A stretch of DNA of 64,000 nt from 20CM-2-55-15 sp964633285 (GTDB lineage: Bacteria > Acidobacteriota > Terriglobia > 20CM-2-55-15), in NCBI GenBank assembly GCA_964633285.1, contig CAZWGA010000009.1:67311-131310 (forward strand), given 5' to 3'. Of this stretch, positions 56,901 through 64,000 are shown in pieces. Position 1 is the first letter of the stretch; every line of letters starts with the position of its first letter. The notes under the pieces are model-generated. The model had not been told where the DNA came from. It made no database searches and saw nothing but the letters and a program-made list of their open reading frames with translations. Made by a program: the position numbers and the translations under genes.

Positions 56901-59900
56901 GTGAATCCATTTCCTGCAATAGTCTCACCGGTGTCCGCTGGGTCCAATTCTGCGCTTCCAAACCCGAGGATACGGTTTTGTGTCGAAACCCCAAAACCGT
57001 CCGGCCCATGGATCACCGACAGGGCGCCGGGGGTAGTTCCAAAACTTGTATTCTGCGTCGTGATGACACCGTTGAGATCGATTTTGCGAGTCCGGCTGTT
57101 CCCGGAATCGGAAATATAAACAATGCCCGTCGCATCCACGCCAACGCTTCGCGGCTGGTTAAGGAAAGCAAATACAGCCTGGCCCCCGTCACCGCTGAAG
57201 CCCGACGCACTCGTACCGGCAATAGTAATAATCGTGCCGTCGATCAGCACTTTCCGAACCCGGCTGGAACCATCGGCGATGTACAGATTGTTCGTTGCGT
57301 CGAAAGTGATTCCAGCACTGCCCGACAGGTTCAGGTTGGCCGATGTCGCAGGGATACCGTCACCATTAAACGTTGTGCTACCGGTACCGGCAAAAGTGCT
57401 GATGGTCCCATCCAAAGCGATTCTTCGGATGCGCCGGTTATTCGTGTCGGCGAAGTAAATCGCGCCGCTTCCATCCAGGACAATGCCGGACGGACTGTTG
57501 ATCTGTGCTGCAATCGCCTGGCCGCCATCACCGCTGAAACCTGCAGTGCCTGTTCCCGCGATTGTCGTGATCGTCCCATTCGTTGCGATTTTCCGAATGC
57601 GGTTATTACCGGAGTCCGCGAAATAAATATTCCCGTACGCATCTTCGACAATTCCACCGGGGAACAACATCTGCGCCGATGTGGCCGGACCGTTGTCGCC
57701 GGCAAAACCGGCGGAGCCGCCGCCCGCGATGGTTTGAATGGAACTGTCGGCTGCAAGAATCTTGCGAATGCGCGCGTTTTGTGAATCACCAACATAGACA
57801 TTCCCACTCGCATCCACGCTTACATAGTTAGCGCTGCGGAACTGAGCTGAGATGGCAGGGCCGCCGTCTCCGGCAAACCCGCTTGTGCCTGTCCCGGCAA
57901 TCGTTGAAATAACCCCTGAAGGCAAAACCTTCCGAATGCGCTGATTGCTGCTGTCGGCGATATACACATTCAATGTCACCGGATCAAATACGACACTCAG
58001 AGGGAACGATACCTGGGCGGATGTGGCGGGGCCATTATCGCCGGAGAATCCGCTTGTGCCCGTTCCCGCAAACGTTGTAATCGTTCCGTCCGTCGCGATT
58101 CGGCGAATACGTTGGTTGCTTCGATCCGCGACGAACAGATTTCCAGACGGGTCCAGTGAGATTCCACGCGGACTCGACAACTGCGCCGAAGTGGCAGGAC
58201 CGCCGTCACCAGAAAATCCGCTTGTTCCCGTTCCGGCATATGTTGTGATTCGGCCAGTGGCGAGCACAAGCTTCCGAATTCGATTGTTGCTCGTGTCCGA
58301 GATGTACAACGTATTCCCCGCAGCGTCGACGGCAAGTCCCAGCGCGTTGCTGATATTCGCCAGAATACCGAGATTCTCATCGCTGAAGGCGTTCACTCCC
58401 GTGCCTGCAACGGTGCGAATGATGCCATTCGCATCGATCTTCCGAACGCGATTGCCTTCAGAGATGAAGATATTGTCGTGACTATCAATCGCGATGCTTC
58501 CCGGAAATGCAACTTGCGCGCTCGAAGCCGGACCACCATCTCCTCCGCCTCCCGGAGTGCCCGTGCCTGCAAAGGTTGTGATGACGCCATTTGTCGCGAC
58601 TTTGAATACGCGATGCCATGCCGTTGCGCTGAAGTACATGTTGCCGTGACTATCAAACGCGGATACGTCCACCTGAGGCAAGGGCTGCCCGACTGCCGCC
58701 GCTCCTTCTGTGATTGCACTTCGACCTGCGATCGTTGAGATCGTCCAAGCGTCTGGGACGTTGCCAATGCGGAAGAGCACCGGAATGACGACCGGTGAGT
58801 TGGATGCTGCGGCTGTAATCGTGACCAGCCCCTGATACTGTCCCGCCGAAAGATTTCCAGGCGTTCCCGTAAAAGTAATTGTCCCTGCTCCGGAACCGTT
58901 CGCAGGGCTGATACTGAGCCAGTTGCCGCCCGAAGGCGTAATGACGGTAGCTGCGGCGCTCCAGTTCAAAGTTCCGCTGCCGATGTTCGTGATGTTGACC
59001 GTTGAGGGCGTCGGGTTCGGGTCGCCTCCGGATGATAAGAAGATCGTGTTCCGGCTGACACCGATTGCCGGTGACACGTTCACCATCGTCAATGTCACGG
59101 GAATGACGAGCGGCGAGTTCGCTGCTTCACCGGACGTCAAAGTGATGTTGCTGCTGTATGTGCCCGCAGCGAGCCCCGTGGTGTTAAACGAAATCGTGAG
59201 TGCGCCGTTTGCGGAAGTACCCGAAAGCGGACTTACGGACAGCCACGATCCGCCTGTGGTGGCGCCCACGGACACCGTAAAGTTGAATGTGCCGGTGCCG
59301 GTGTTCGACACAAGCAGCGGCAACGGCGCCGGATTGGGCGCGCCCACACCCGCTCGTTCGTTGACCGAAGTTACGGACGTGTTCAGGAGTGGCGGCGCAA
59401 CGATCAACTGCACAGGCACGACGAGGGGAGAGTTGATCGCCTGCGGAGAAGTAATCGTAATCGCGCCCTGATACGTACCAACCGCGAGGCCCGCCCAGTT
59501 CAGGGTCATTGTCGTCGAGCCGGTGCCCGTACCGCTTGCTCCCGATGTGATCGTCAACCAGGTGCCGTTTGAAGGCGAAATGACGGTAGCCGCCGCAGAC
59601 CACGTGAATGTTCCCGAGCCGTCCTGCGTAATATTGATGGAGCGGGTTGTACTCGTGCTGGATTGCAAGACAGTAGAGACTGTCTGCGAGATTGGATTTA
59701 CCGCCATCGCGACCGTGCCCTGAGACGAAGGCGTCAGTCTTCGAACAAGGTTATCCTGATCGTCACTGAACATAATCTGGCCGTCCGGAAGCACGGAAAG
59801 GCTCGACGCCTGAATGGCGGCCATCCTGGCGTACACGTTATCTCCGGAGTATCCCTGCGCCACGCCGGCAATACTTGTTGCCGTTCCGTCCGGCAGGAGC

Positions 59901-62900
59901 CGGGTAACGGAACTGAAGTTGGAATAGTAGAGGCTGCCGTAAGCATCGGCCGCCACGCCCCACCCGCCGGCAGTCGAAATCAGATTGATGACGCCATCGG
60001 TTGTCACTTTGCGGAGCCGGTTGCTCGAATTATCCGAAATGTAGACGACGCCGGCGCTATCGACTGCGAGCTTTCGCGGATTCTGGAGTTGAGCCGCTGT
60101 CGCCTGTCCTCCATCTCCGTTCGTTCCAAATGCTCCATTGCCGGCAAACGTTGAGATGATGCCGTCTGGAGTAACCTTCCGGACCCGGCTGTTGCTTCTG
60201 TCGGCGATGAACATATTGCCGACTGCGTCAACTGCAACGTCGGTCGGAAAGTTCAGCAGCGCCAGAAGCGCAGGACCACCATCACCGCCAGAGCCTGCCG
60301 AACCGGAGCCGGCCACGGTGTTGATCACGCCGTCCAGACCGACACGCCGGATCCGATTGTTGCTGCTGTCCGCAATGTATACGACACCGTTAATGTCCAC
60401 CGCGACGCCGTTCGGATTGCTGAGTTGCGCGGATGTTGCCGGGCCGCCGTCACCATTGAAGCCGTTAATGCCGGTGCCCGCGAATGTGGTGATCGTTCCG
60501 CTGGGAGCGATCTTGCGGATGCGATGGTTGTTCGTATCAGCGACATACACATTACCGGTTAACGAATCCGCTGCGACGCCGTTCAACGCAAAGACCTGCG
60601 CGGATGTTGCCGGGCCTGTATCACCGCTGACTCCTCCACCCAGTCCAGCAACGGTGTTGATGACGCCGTCGGTTCCGACGCGGCGAACGCGCATGTTGAA
60701 CGTGTCGGCCATATAGAAAGCCCCGGGCGCGGAAGCGTCCCATATCGCATTGTATGGGCTTCGCAGAGACGCCGATGTGGCGCTGGCGCCGTCACCGGGA
60801 TACGTGCTTCCTCCTCCGGCTATTGTCGATATGACTCCATCCGTGCCGATTTTGCGAACTCTGCTGTTGTTCGTGTCCGCGATCAGAAGATTACCCGACG
60901 CATCGACCGATATACCCCTTGGAAAACTCAGCAGGGCCGCGGTCGCCTGGCCGTTATCACCCGAGAATCCCGACGTGTTTGCCGTACCGGCGACGGTCGT
61001 GACCGTGCTCCCCGCTGCATTGACCTTCCGGATGCGATGCGTATTCGTATCGGTAAAAAATACGTTCCCGCCGCCATCCACCACGATTCGGGAATCGCTG
61101 GAGACATTAATCGGAGTCGAGGTAGGAGAGACGTTCTCCGTGCCGGTCCCGGATAAACCCGTTCCCGCGAATGTGGAAATGCGTCCATCCGCGGCTATTT
61201 TTCGAATACGCTGATTCCCGAAGTCTACGATGTAAACAAGATTGTTGACGCTATCCACTGCCACGCCGCTCGGAGTCCCGATGGTGCTGATATTGGCAGG
61301 ACTCCCATCGCCGTTGAAACCGCTTGAGCCGTTGCCGGCTATCGTGCGAATGATTCCATCCGTGCCGACCTTACGAATGCGGTTGTTGCTGGCATCAACG
61401 ATGTAAACGTTGTTGCTGGAATCGACAGCAACGGCACGCGGAAGATTTAGTTGTGCCAGGGCTGCCTGCCCGCCGTCTCCGCCAAATCCTGGAATGCCGG
61501 TCCCCGCAAACGTTGTAAGGATTCCTCCCGTCGTCATTTTGTAAATCTTGTGACGGTTGGGAACCGCGATGTAGAGGTTGCCTGCGGAATCGCGCGCGAC
61601 GTCATACGTTGTCGGTAACGGTTGAGTTGCTGCGTTCGAGCTTTCAGCGATATTCGGAAGCCCGCCAACGGTAGACACAGTAAACGGCGTCGGATTCACC
61701 GTACCGACCCGGAACGTCACGGGAATCAGGATGGGAGCATTAACCGTCGTCGGCGCATTAATCGTGATGAGACCGTTGTACGTTCCTGCTGCAAGCGAAC
61801 CGGCATTCACCGACACGGTCAGTGTCCCAGTGCCGGACCCCGATGCCGGCGTCACACCGAGAAACCCGCTGAACGAACTTACTGTGATCGTCCAGTTTTC
61901 CGCCGTCGGCGACGTGCGCACCGTCACGCTCTGAGACGGTGGGTTCACTCCAACAGTCGCCGTAGTAAAGGTCAGCGAGTTCTTGTCGACCAAGAGAGTG
62001 GGACTCGCCGCCAGAACCGTTAAGCTGACCGGCACCGAGACGGAGTTCACTCCCTGAGGAGATGAAAGCGTAACGAACCCCTGATATGTACCGGGCGACA
62101 ATGTGCCCGCATTTCCAATGACGTTGATCGTCGTTGTACCGGTGCCCGCTGAAGAACTGACCGACAGCCAGGTCCCGTTGGATGGCGTGGTCACTGTAAC
62201 GGCCGCGTTCCAGCTAAACGTTCCAGTCCCGGTTAACGTGATCGTCAGGCCGGCCGACGCCGAAGCCTGTGTCAGCAAATTGATCGACACGGGTGAAGCG
62301 GTGACGACAGCGGAACCGGAACTGATTGAATTGAGTTTGCGTACAACCGAATTGTTGTCGGAAACAATGTAGATGTCGCCCTGGGGTGTCGCTACGAGAT
62401 CGGCCCCTTCGATGCAAGCCGCAAGCGCGGGCCCGCCGTTGCCGCAATATCCCGAGGATCCGTTCCCCGCTATCGTTGTAGCGGTTCCATTGGAGGCAAT
62501 CTTGCGAAGTGTTCCGTATGACGAGCTGAAGATGTTATCGAATGGATCGATCGTTACAGAAGCGGCGCCGGTTGTCGTCAATGCCGTGATGTTTCCGGAC
62601 AGATCGATCTTCCGAATACGGTTGTTCTGCCGGTCCGCAATAAAGAGATTCCCAACCGAGTCCAATGCTAATCGGACCGGAGAGCACAGCAATGCCGATG
62701 TCGCGGGACCGCCGTCTCCCGATGATCCGCAATTTGTGGACCCCGCAATCGTCGTAATGATTCCGTCGACGCCGATCTTGCGAATGCGGTTATTGTTCGT
62801 GTCGGCAATATAAAGGTTTCCACTTGGATCGACAGCCAAGCCTTCAGGATTATTCAACGAAGCCAGGACGGCCGGGCCGCCGTCGCCGGAAAAACCAAAA

Positions 62901-64000
62901 TTACCGCTACCGGCCACCGTTGTGATGATGTTCGTTCCGGCGGCAATCTTTCGAATGCGGTTGTTGGATTTGTCGGCAACATAAAGACTGCCGGCGCGAT
63001 CGAAGGCCATGCCTGTGGGATAGTAAAGCTGCGCAGCCGAAGCAACATCGCCATCGCCCGAATACCCTACCGTTGTTCCTGCGAAAGTGGCTATGGCGCC
63101 GTTGGCAACAACACGAATCCGCCCGTTTCTGCCGTCCGCAATAAAGACGTTGCCGGACGGATCAATAGCGACGCCTGTCGGAAAATTCATTTCAGCCAAA
63201 ACAGCGGGACCACCGTCACCGCCAACGCCAGGCAGGCGCCCTGCCAGGGAAATAATCGTGTTGCTGGAGCCGACGACTTCCCGAACGAAACCTCGGCTGT
63301 CGGCAAAATAAAGGTTCGGTGGTGCGTTGTTGTCGAGCACGAGGCCGTTGGCGTTTCCGATCCGCGTGCTTGTTGCGGACTGCCCTTCACCGTCGTACCC
63401 GAAGATTCCAGTTCCCGCGTAGGTCGTAATGATTCCACCCGACACACGACGGATACGGAAATTGCCGTCCGTAATGTAAAGGTCTCCGTTCGTGCGGTTG
63501 ACTACGACGGCACTGGGGTTGCTGAGCATGGTGGCCGTCGGCGCAACGTTGTCCGTAAACGTACAGCAACTCCCGTTACCGGCCACGGTGCTGATGGTGC
63601 CGTCCGCGGCCGAGATTTTCCGGATGCGATAATTGTTCGTATCGGCGAAATACACATTCGCCGGAATCGCTCCATCGACGGAGATCTTGCCGCTCCCGAG
63701 ATTGACTTGAGCCGCAGTAGCTTGTATTCCGTCGCCGTTGTATCCGGAAGTTCCCGTTCCGGCCACGGTGCTGATCTTGCCATCCGTCCCGGACACTTTG
63801 CGGATTCGGGCATTGCCTTGATCGGAGATGTAGATGTTCGGTGGAACATTATTGTCCGCGGCAACACCGTTAGGGCTTGATAGCTTCGCGAAAACTGCCG
63901 CACTACCATCCCCTGCAAAGCCCACCGAACCTGTACCCGCCCCTGGGCTGATAATGCCGGCCGGGGTGACTTTTCGGATCCTGTTCGCGGTCTGATCTGC
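50933..64000 (-). CDS. Giant secreted NHL/BACON-type protein with dockerin-like, IPT and cohesin-like C-terminus (N-terminus beyond window)
   Basis: The frame is open to the window edge; the 25 codons before the GTG at 63925 continue an NHL repeat (NRIRKVTPAGIIS), so the real start is outside and at least 4,355 aa are present. Four NHL blocks (about 62330-64000, 59730-61690, 56770-58760, 53740-55800) consist of about 56-residue units of the GFSGDGGPATSAQL / GNLYIADxxNNRIRK type. They alternate with BACON-like Ig domains (SWLSV, GTYxGxITI). Then come IPT domains (52560-53420), a dockerin-like pair (about 52130-52320: GDLNGNGNVNIGDAL and GDVNMNGGVNIGDAL), three IPT domains and a terminal cohesin-like domain (50942-51290). 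No LPxTG or membrane anchor is seen. It is probably secreted or held by a type II/IX-like route; this is unproven. Confidence 0.88.
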   Translation of the reverse strand, partial: ADQTANRIRKVTPAGIISPGAGTGSVGFAGDGSAAVFAKLSSPNGVAADNNVPPNIYISDQGNARIRKVSGTDGKISTVAGTGTSGYNGDGIQATAAQVNLGSGKISVDGAIPANVYFADTNNYRIRKISAADGTISTVAGNGSCCTFTDNVAPTATMLSNPSAVVVNRTNGDLYITDGNFRIRRVSGGIITTYAGTGIFGYDGEGQSATSTRIGNANGLVLDNNAPPNLYFADSRGFVREVVGSSNTIISLAGRLPGVGGDGGPAVLAEMNFPTGVAIDPSGNVFIADGRNGRIRVVANGAIATFAGTTVGYSGDGDVASAAQLYYPTGMAFDRAGSLYVADKSNNRIRKIAAGTNIITTVAGSGNFGFSGDGGPAVLASLNNPEGLAVDPSGNLYIADTNNNRIRKIGVDGIITTIAGSTNCGSSGDGGPATSALLCSPVRLALDSVGNLFIADRQNNRIRKIDLSGNITALTTTGAASVTIDPFDNIFSSSYGTLRKIASNGTATTIAGNGSSGYCGNGGPALAACIEGADLVATPQGDIYIVSDNNSVVRKLNSISSGSAVVTASPVSINLLTQASASAGLTITLTGTGTFSWNAAVTVTTPSNGTWLSVSSSAGTGTTTINVIGNAGTLSPGTYQGFVTLSSPQGVNSVSVPVSLTVLAASPTLLVDKNSLTFTTATVGVNPPSQSVTVRTSPTAENWTITVSSFSGFLGVTPASGSGTGTLTVSVNAGSLAAGTYNGLITINAPTTVNAPILIPVTFRVGTVNPTPFTVSTVGGLPNIAESSNAATQPLPTTYDVARDSAGNLYIAVPNRHKIYKMTTGGILTTFAGTGIPGFGGDGGQAALAQLNLPRAVAVDSSNNVYIVDASNNRIRKVGTDGIIRTIAGNGSSGFNGDGSPANISTIGTPSGVAVDSVNNLVYIVDFGNQRIRKIAADGRISTFAGTGLSGTGTENVSPTSTPINVSSDSRIVVDGGGNVFFTDTNTHRIRKVNAAGSTVTTVAGTANTSGFSGDNGQATAALLSFPRGISVDASGNLLIADTNNSRVRKIGTDGVISTIAGGGSTYPGDGASATSASLRSPYNAIWDASAPGAFYMADTFNMRVRRVGTDGVINTVAGLGGGVSGDTGPATSAQVFALNGVAADSLTGNVYVADTNNHRIRKIAPSGTITTFAGTGINGFNGDGGPATSAQLSNPNGVAVDINGVVYIADSSNNRIRRVGLDGVINTVAGSGSAGSGGDGGPALLALLNFPTDVAVDAVGNMFIADRSNSRVRKVTPDGIISTFAGNGAFGTNGDGGQATAAQLQNPRKLAVDSAGVVYISDNSSNRLRKVTTDGVINLISTAGGWGVAADAYGSLYYSNFSSVTRLLPDGTATSIAGVAQGYSGDNVYARMAAIQASSLSVLPDGQIMFSDDQDNLVRRLTPSSQGTVAMAVNPISQTVSTVLQSSTSTTRSINITQDGSGTFTWSAAATVISPSNGTWLTITSGASGTGTGSTTMTLNWAGLAVGTYQGAITITSPQAINSPLVVPVQLIVAPPLLNTSVTSVNERAGVGAPNPAPLPLLVSNTGTGTFNFTVSVGATTGGSWLSVSPLSGTSANGALTISFNTTGLAAGTYSSNITLTSGEAANSPLVIPVTLTMVNVSPAIGVSRNTIFLSSGGDPNPTPSTVNITNIGSGTLNWSAAATVITPSGGNWLSISPANGSGAGTITFTGTPGNLSAGQYQGLVTITAAASNSPVVIPVLFRIGNVPDAWTISTIAGRSAITEGAAAVGQPLPQVDVSAFDSHGNMYFSATAWHRVFKVATNGVITTFAGTGTPGGGGDGGPASSAQVAFPGSIAIDSHDNIFISEGNRVRKIDANGIIRTVAGTGVNAFSDENLGILANISNALGLAVDAAGNTLYISDTSNNRIRKLVLATGRITTYAGTGTSGFSGDGGPATSAQLSSPRGISLDPSGNLFVADRSNQRIRRIATDGTITTFAGTGTSGFSGDNGPATSAQVSFPLSVVFDPVTLNVYIADSSNQRIRKVLPSGVISTIAGTGTSGFAGDGGPAISAQFRSANYVSVDASGNVYVGDSQNARIRKILAADSSIQTIAGGGSAGFAGDNGPATSAQMLFPGGIVEDAYGNIYFADSGNNRIRKIATNGTITTIAGTGTAGFSGDGGQAIAAQINSPSGIVLDGSGAIYFADTNNRRIRRIALDGTISTFAGTGSTTFNGDGIPATSANLNLSGSAGITFDATNNLYIADGSSRVRKVLIDGTIITIAGTSASGFSGDGGQAVFAFLNQPRSVGVDATGIVYISDSGNSRTRKIDLNGVITTQNTSFGTTPGALSVIHGPDGFGVSTQNRILGFGSAELDPADTGETIAGNGFTGDSGDSGPATAASINANYIGIFITGEVVFTDSTSQVIRKLTPISQSSPTLLTTNPAFINQTTGRQLVLNRTANNFNRNLTINMSSYLGYGGEWSATMTGGSWLDMSAVRGVANTTVSVILNPTGLSTGVYNGAITITSVGTASTPASVVVPVSFTVLGPTIQTTLAAIHAVGTVGGTNPPPQNFLASNIGFDTFTFTSSRTVTTPSGGNWFNVTPTSGSAGAVLAVNFNSAGLAAGFYTGTIRLSSPEATNAPVYVSVDLTMSAQSPAIVVDRNKISFNSSVNVNPSSQPITITNGGGGSLSWSASASSSGWLSVTPSSGSGTGVLTVSAAANGLTAGVYTGAITITSLSAVNPTVVVPVEYRIGPYPSGPYTTSTFAGVTTINEGGPATSQPLTQVFEAIADANQNLYVAVPGRNRIFKVTPGGVMTTFAGTGQPGDGGDGGPATAAQLNYPTGIGFDINGNFYVSDSGNYRIRKIDPTGKITTIAGVGRLGFSGDGGPARLANLNPGHLVIDSASNIYVADFTNNRIRKIAANGSITTVAGTGETGFNGDGILATAANLTGPTDIALDGNGDLLIADRNAARIRKVTLSSGIITTVAGDGSSGYSGDGLAAIFSQLRQPQGIAVNGNNLYIADKQNNVIRQITADGIIDTIAGDGFLASFGDGRFAGDGGDPLSASFNQPNDLSLDNAGNIYVADRLNDRVRKISGNTITTVAGGGAPGYSGDGGPAASAVLNQPYFSTMDGNGNLYFSDNKNHVVRMIAPSGIITTIAGTGSSGFGADNVLATASALSYPAGVAADALGNLFIVDGGNSRVRKMNLSTGIITTIAGSTSGCCVDGGPATAGRFSAPSGVAVDATGNVYIADFGNNRIRIVTVDGNINTYAGTSTFGYNGDGIPAVSASLSNPTSVALDGTGNLYIADTGNHRIRKISPSGIITTIAGTGVFSPVFGTVPDGGPATSANISNPRGVAIDPTGRIVFSEGNNPGGEGLNGRLRVIDLDGTIHTIAGYNGSGFYNGDGVARATAFSLQSNLTLDAAGNIYIPDTNNHNIRRLMPVSSGTAVLSVSQPAVNFAVCTAAPTIQSALGIQLDGTGTFTWNGSVATLSGGSWLSLSAISGTGSGTVNVIANAASLGVGVYGGAVTITSTQSVNGSVVVPVTLEVLASCNPVPTLTSISPSSVPLNSPSVTINVTGTNFVPSSFVQSSAFSVQTTFVSSTQLSVVISSGLLTINRVLSLSVVNPLPGGGVSSAKTFVVGGLPVITDITPSSGVVGTTFAATITGANLSNATAVTFAGSGVTTSIGSGGTDTSLPVTITISANAAAGATTFTVTTTGGTSDSSAFTITSTPLTPSVTGINPSGGNAGTTFGATISGARLTGATAVTFTGSGVTATIGTGGTDSSLPVTVSIAVSSIPGLYSLQVTTPAGVSNTFGFTVNSQAGTAVINDLNANPSGLNLAVAPFYGSGFTLTVNGSNFDTGAVVSLGATDLATTRISPTQLTAVVPASVLTTAGSQGVTVRNPGTLPSNAVTFKTVVRGDLNGNGNVNIGDALVTALTVGGVNKPPLAVPAGDVNMNGGVNIGDALIIALFAGRVNPNHTTSVITSVSPSPALRSNTLTINGTGFSPAPSNNLVLFTTASGVRRVVPTASTALSITVIVPDDAVSGPIQVYRTDVPLGGAVFGLIVSGTPAPLMLSSISPFFNVLTGTSITLTGLGFDPVPANNTVTFKSASGTVQGTATASTATTLAVTIPSTAVCGPVRVTNGSGTSNARMLTISGSTCGVQLVDILGGGNPGETLVLEGSGFDVSTPSNNIVTFTTSTGTATAPVVASGGTQLQVQIPLTAVDGNVTVTVGASTSSPLVYHQPSVMSPASINVVVNSSQAVGSYQVTISFDKNIVTASAGNVHGGTGAGFTSTPATINIDNNVGTITLNAFQTGNSPTGQFTVANITFTPVAVGTSSLTLSGVTLTDTGSNDLPASSVTLSSNSIMVLRLP

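Noticed and set aside
50933..63925. GTG at 63925 as the start of the giant gene
   Set aside because: The 25 codons upstream to the window edge continue the NHL repeat in frame, so this is an internal valine, not a start.
50933..64000. Regularly spaced short repeats that could suggest a CRISPR array
   Set aside because: The periodicity is about 170 nt, in frame, and encodes NHL blades; there are no constant direct repeats with unique 30-40-nt spacers.

Overview
The window looks like a draft metagenome-type contig (it carries a 100-N scaffold gap) from a moderately GC-rich Gram-negative bacterium, most likely an acidobacterium. This is an inference from giant secreted NHL/BACON/IPT proteins, DUF885 and M61 peptidases, TldD/TldE and a complete HlyD/ABC exporter. 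No rRNA or other marker gene is present to prove it. No tRNA, rRNA, CRISPR array or transposase was seen, and no gene-free stretch exceeds about 250 bases.

Layout. 1-6453 (minus): the 5' part of a giant secreted protein with IPT, cohesin-like, dockerin-like and AgmC-like glycine-rich repeats, cut by the window edge. 6616-10064 (minus): a compact diaminopimelate/lysine operon, dapE-like > dapB > dapA > dapD. 10124-13990: a frataxin gene with a leaderless-type promoter, a DUF885 peptidase-like lipid-free secreted protein, a CusF-like lipoprotein and a POT peptide transporter. 14000-18890 (minus): tldD > tldE > M23 peptidase > HEAT protein > membrane protein, tightly packed. 18938-21585 (minus): a cluster of RNA-related genes (HEPN protein, HicB, HicA, beta-CASP RNase) next to a frameshifted small gene. 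21635-24571: DUF1161, DUF1801, L-lactate permease and a glycine-zipper stress-type protein. 24747-31548 (minus): class III aminotransferase > two FtsX-type permeases > HlyD adaptor > ABC ATPase > SurA/DsbA-like fusion. 31692-34135 (plus): Nudix hydrolase > M61 peptidase > a small SelW-like selenoprotein with an in-frame UGA and a SECIS-like hairpin. 34159-64000 (minus): three consecutive surface-protein genes, two of them giant (about 5,094 aa after closing a false gap, and more than 4,355 aa), with a 351-aa partner between them.

Main points. (1) The selenoprotein at 33911-34135 is invisible to ordinary ORF calling because its catalytic Sec is encoded by UGA; the Rdx motif CxxU, the family sequence after it and a perfect hairpin 22 nt downstream all agree. 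(2) About 35 kb of the 64 kb encodes giant secreted beta-propeller/Ig-like proteins sharing cohesin-like and dockerin-like modules, plausibly a cell-surface or matrix assembly system. (3) The N gap at 37784-37883 is flanked by the same 55 bases on both sides; merging them restores one in-frame gene. (4) HEPN, HicB, HicA and beta-CASP genes form a co-directional RNA-targeting cluster. The exported proteins, the DsbA-like protein and the ABC exporter together suggest heavy investment in envelope and extracellular functions.
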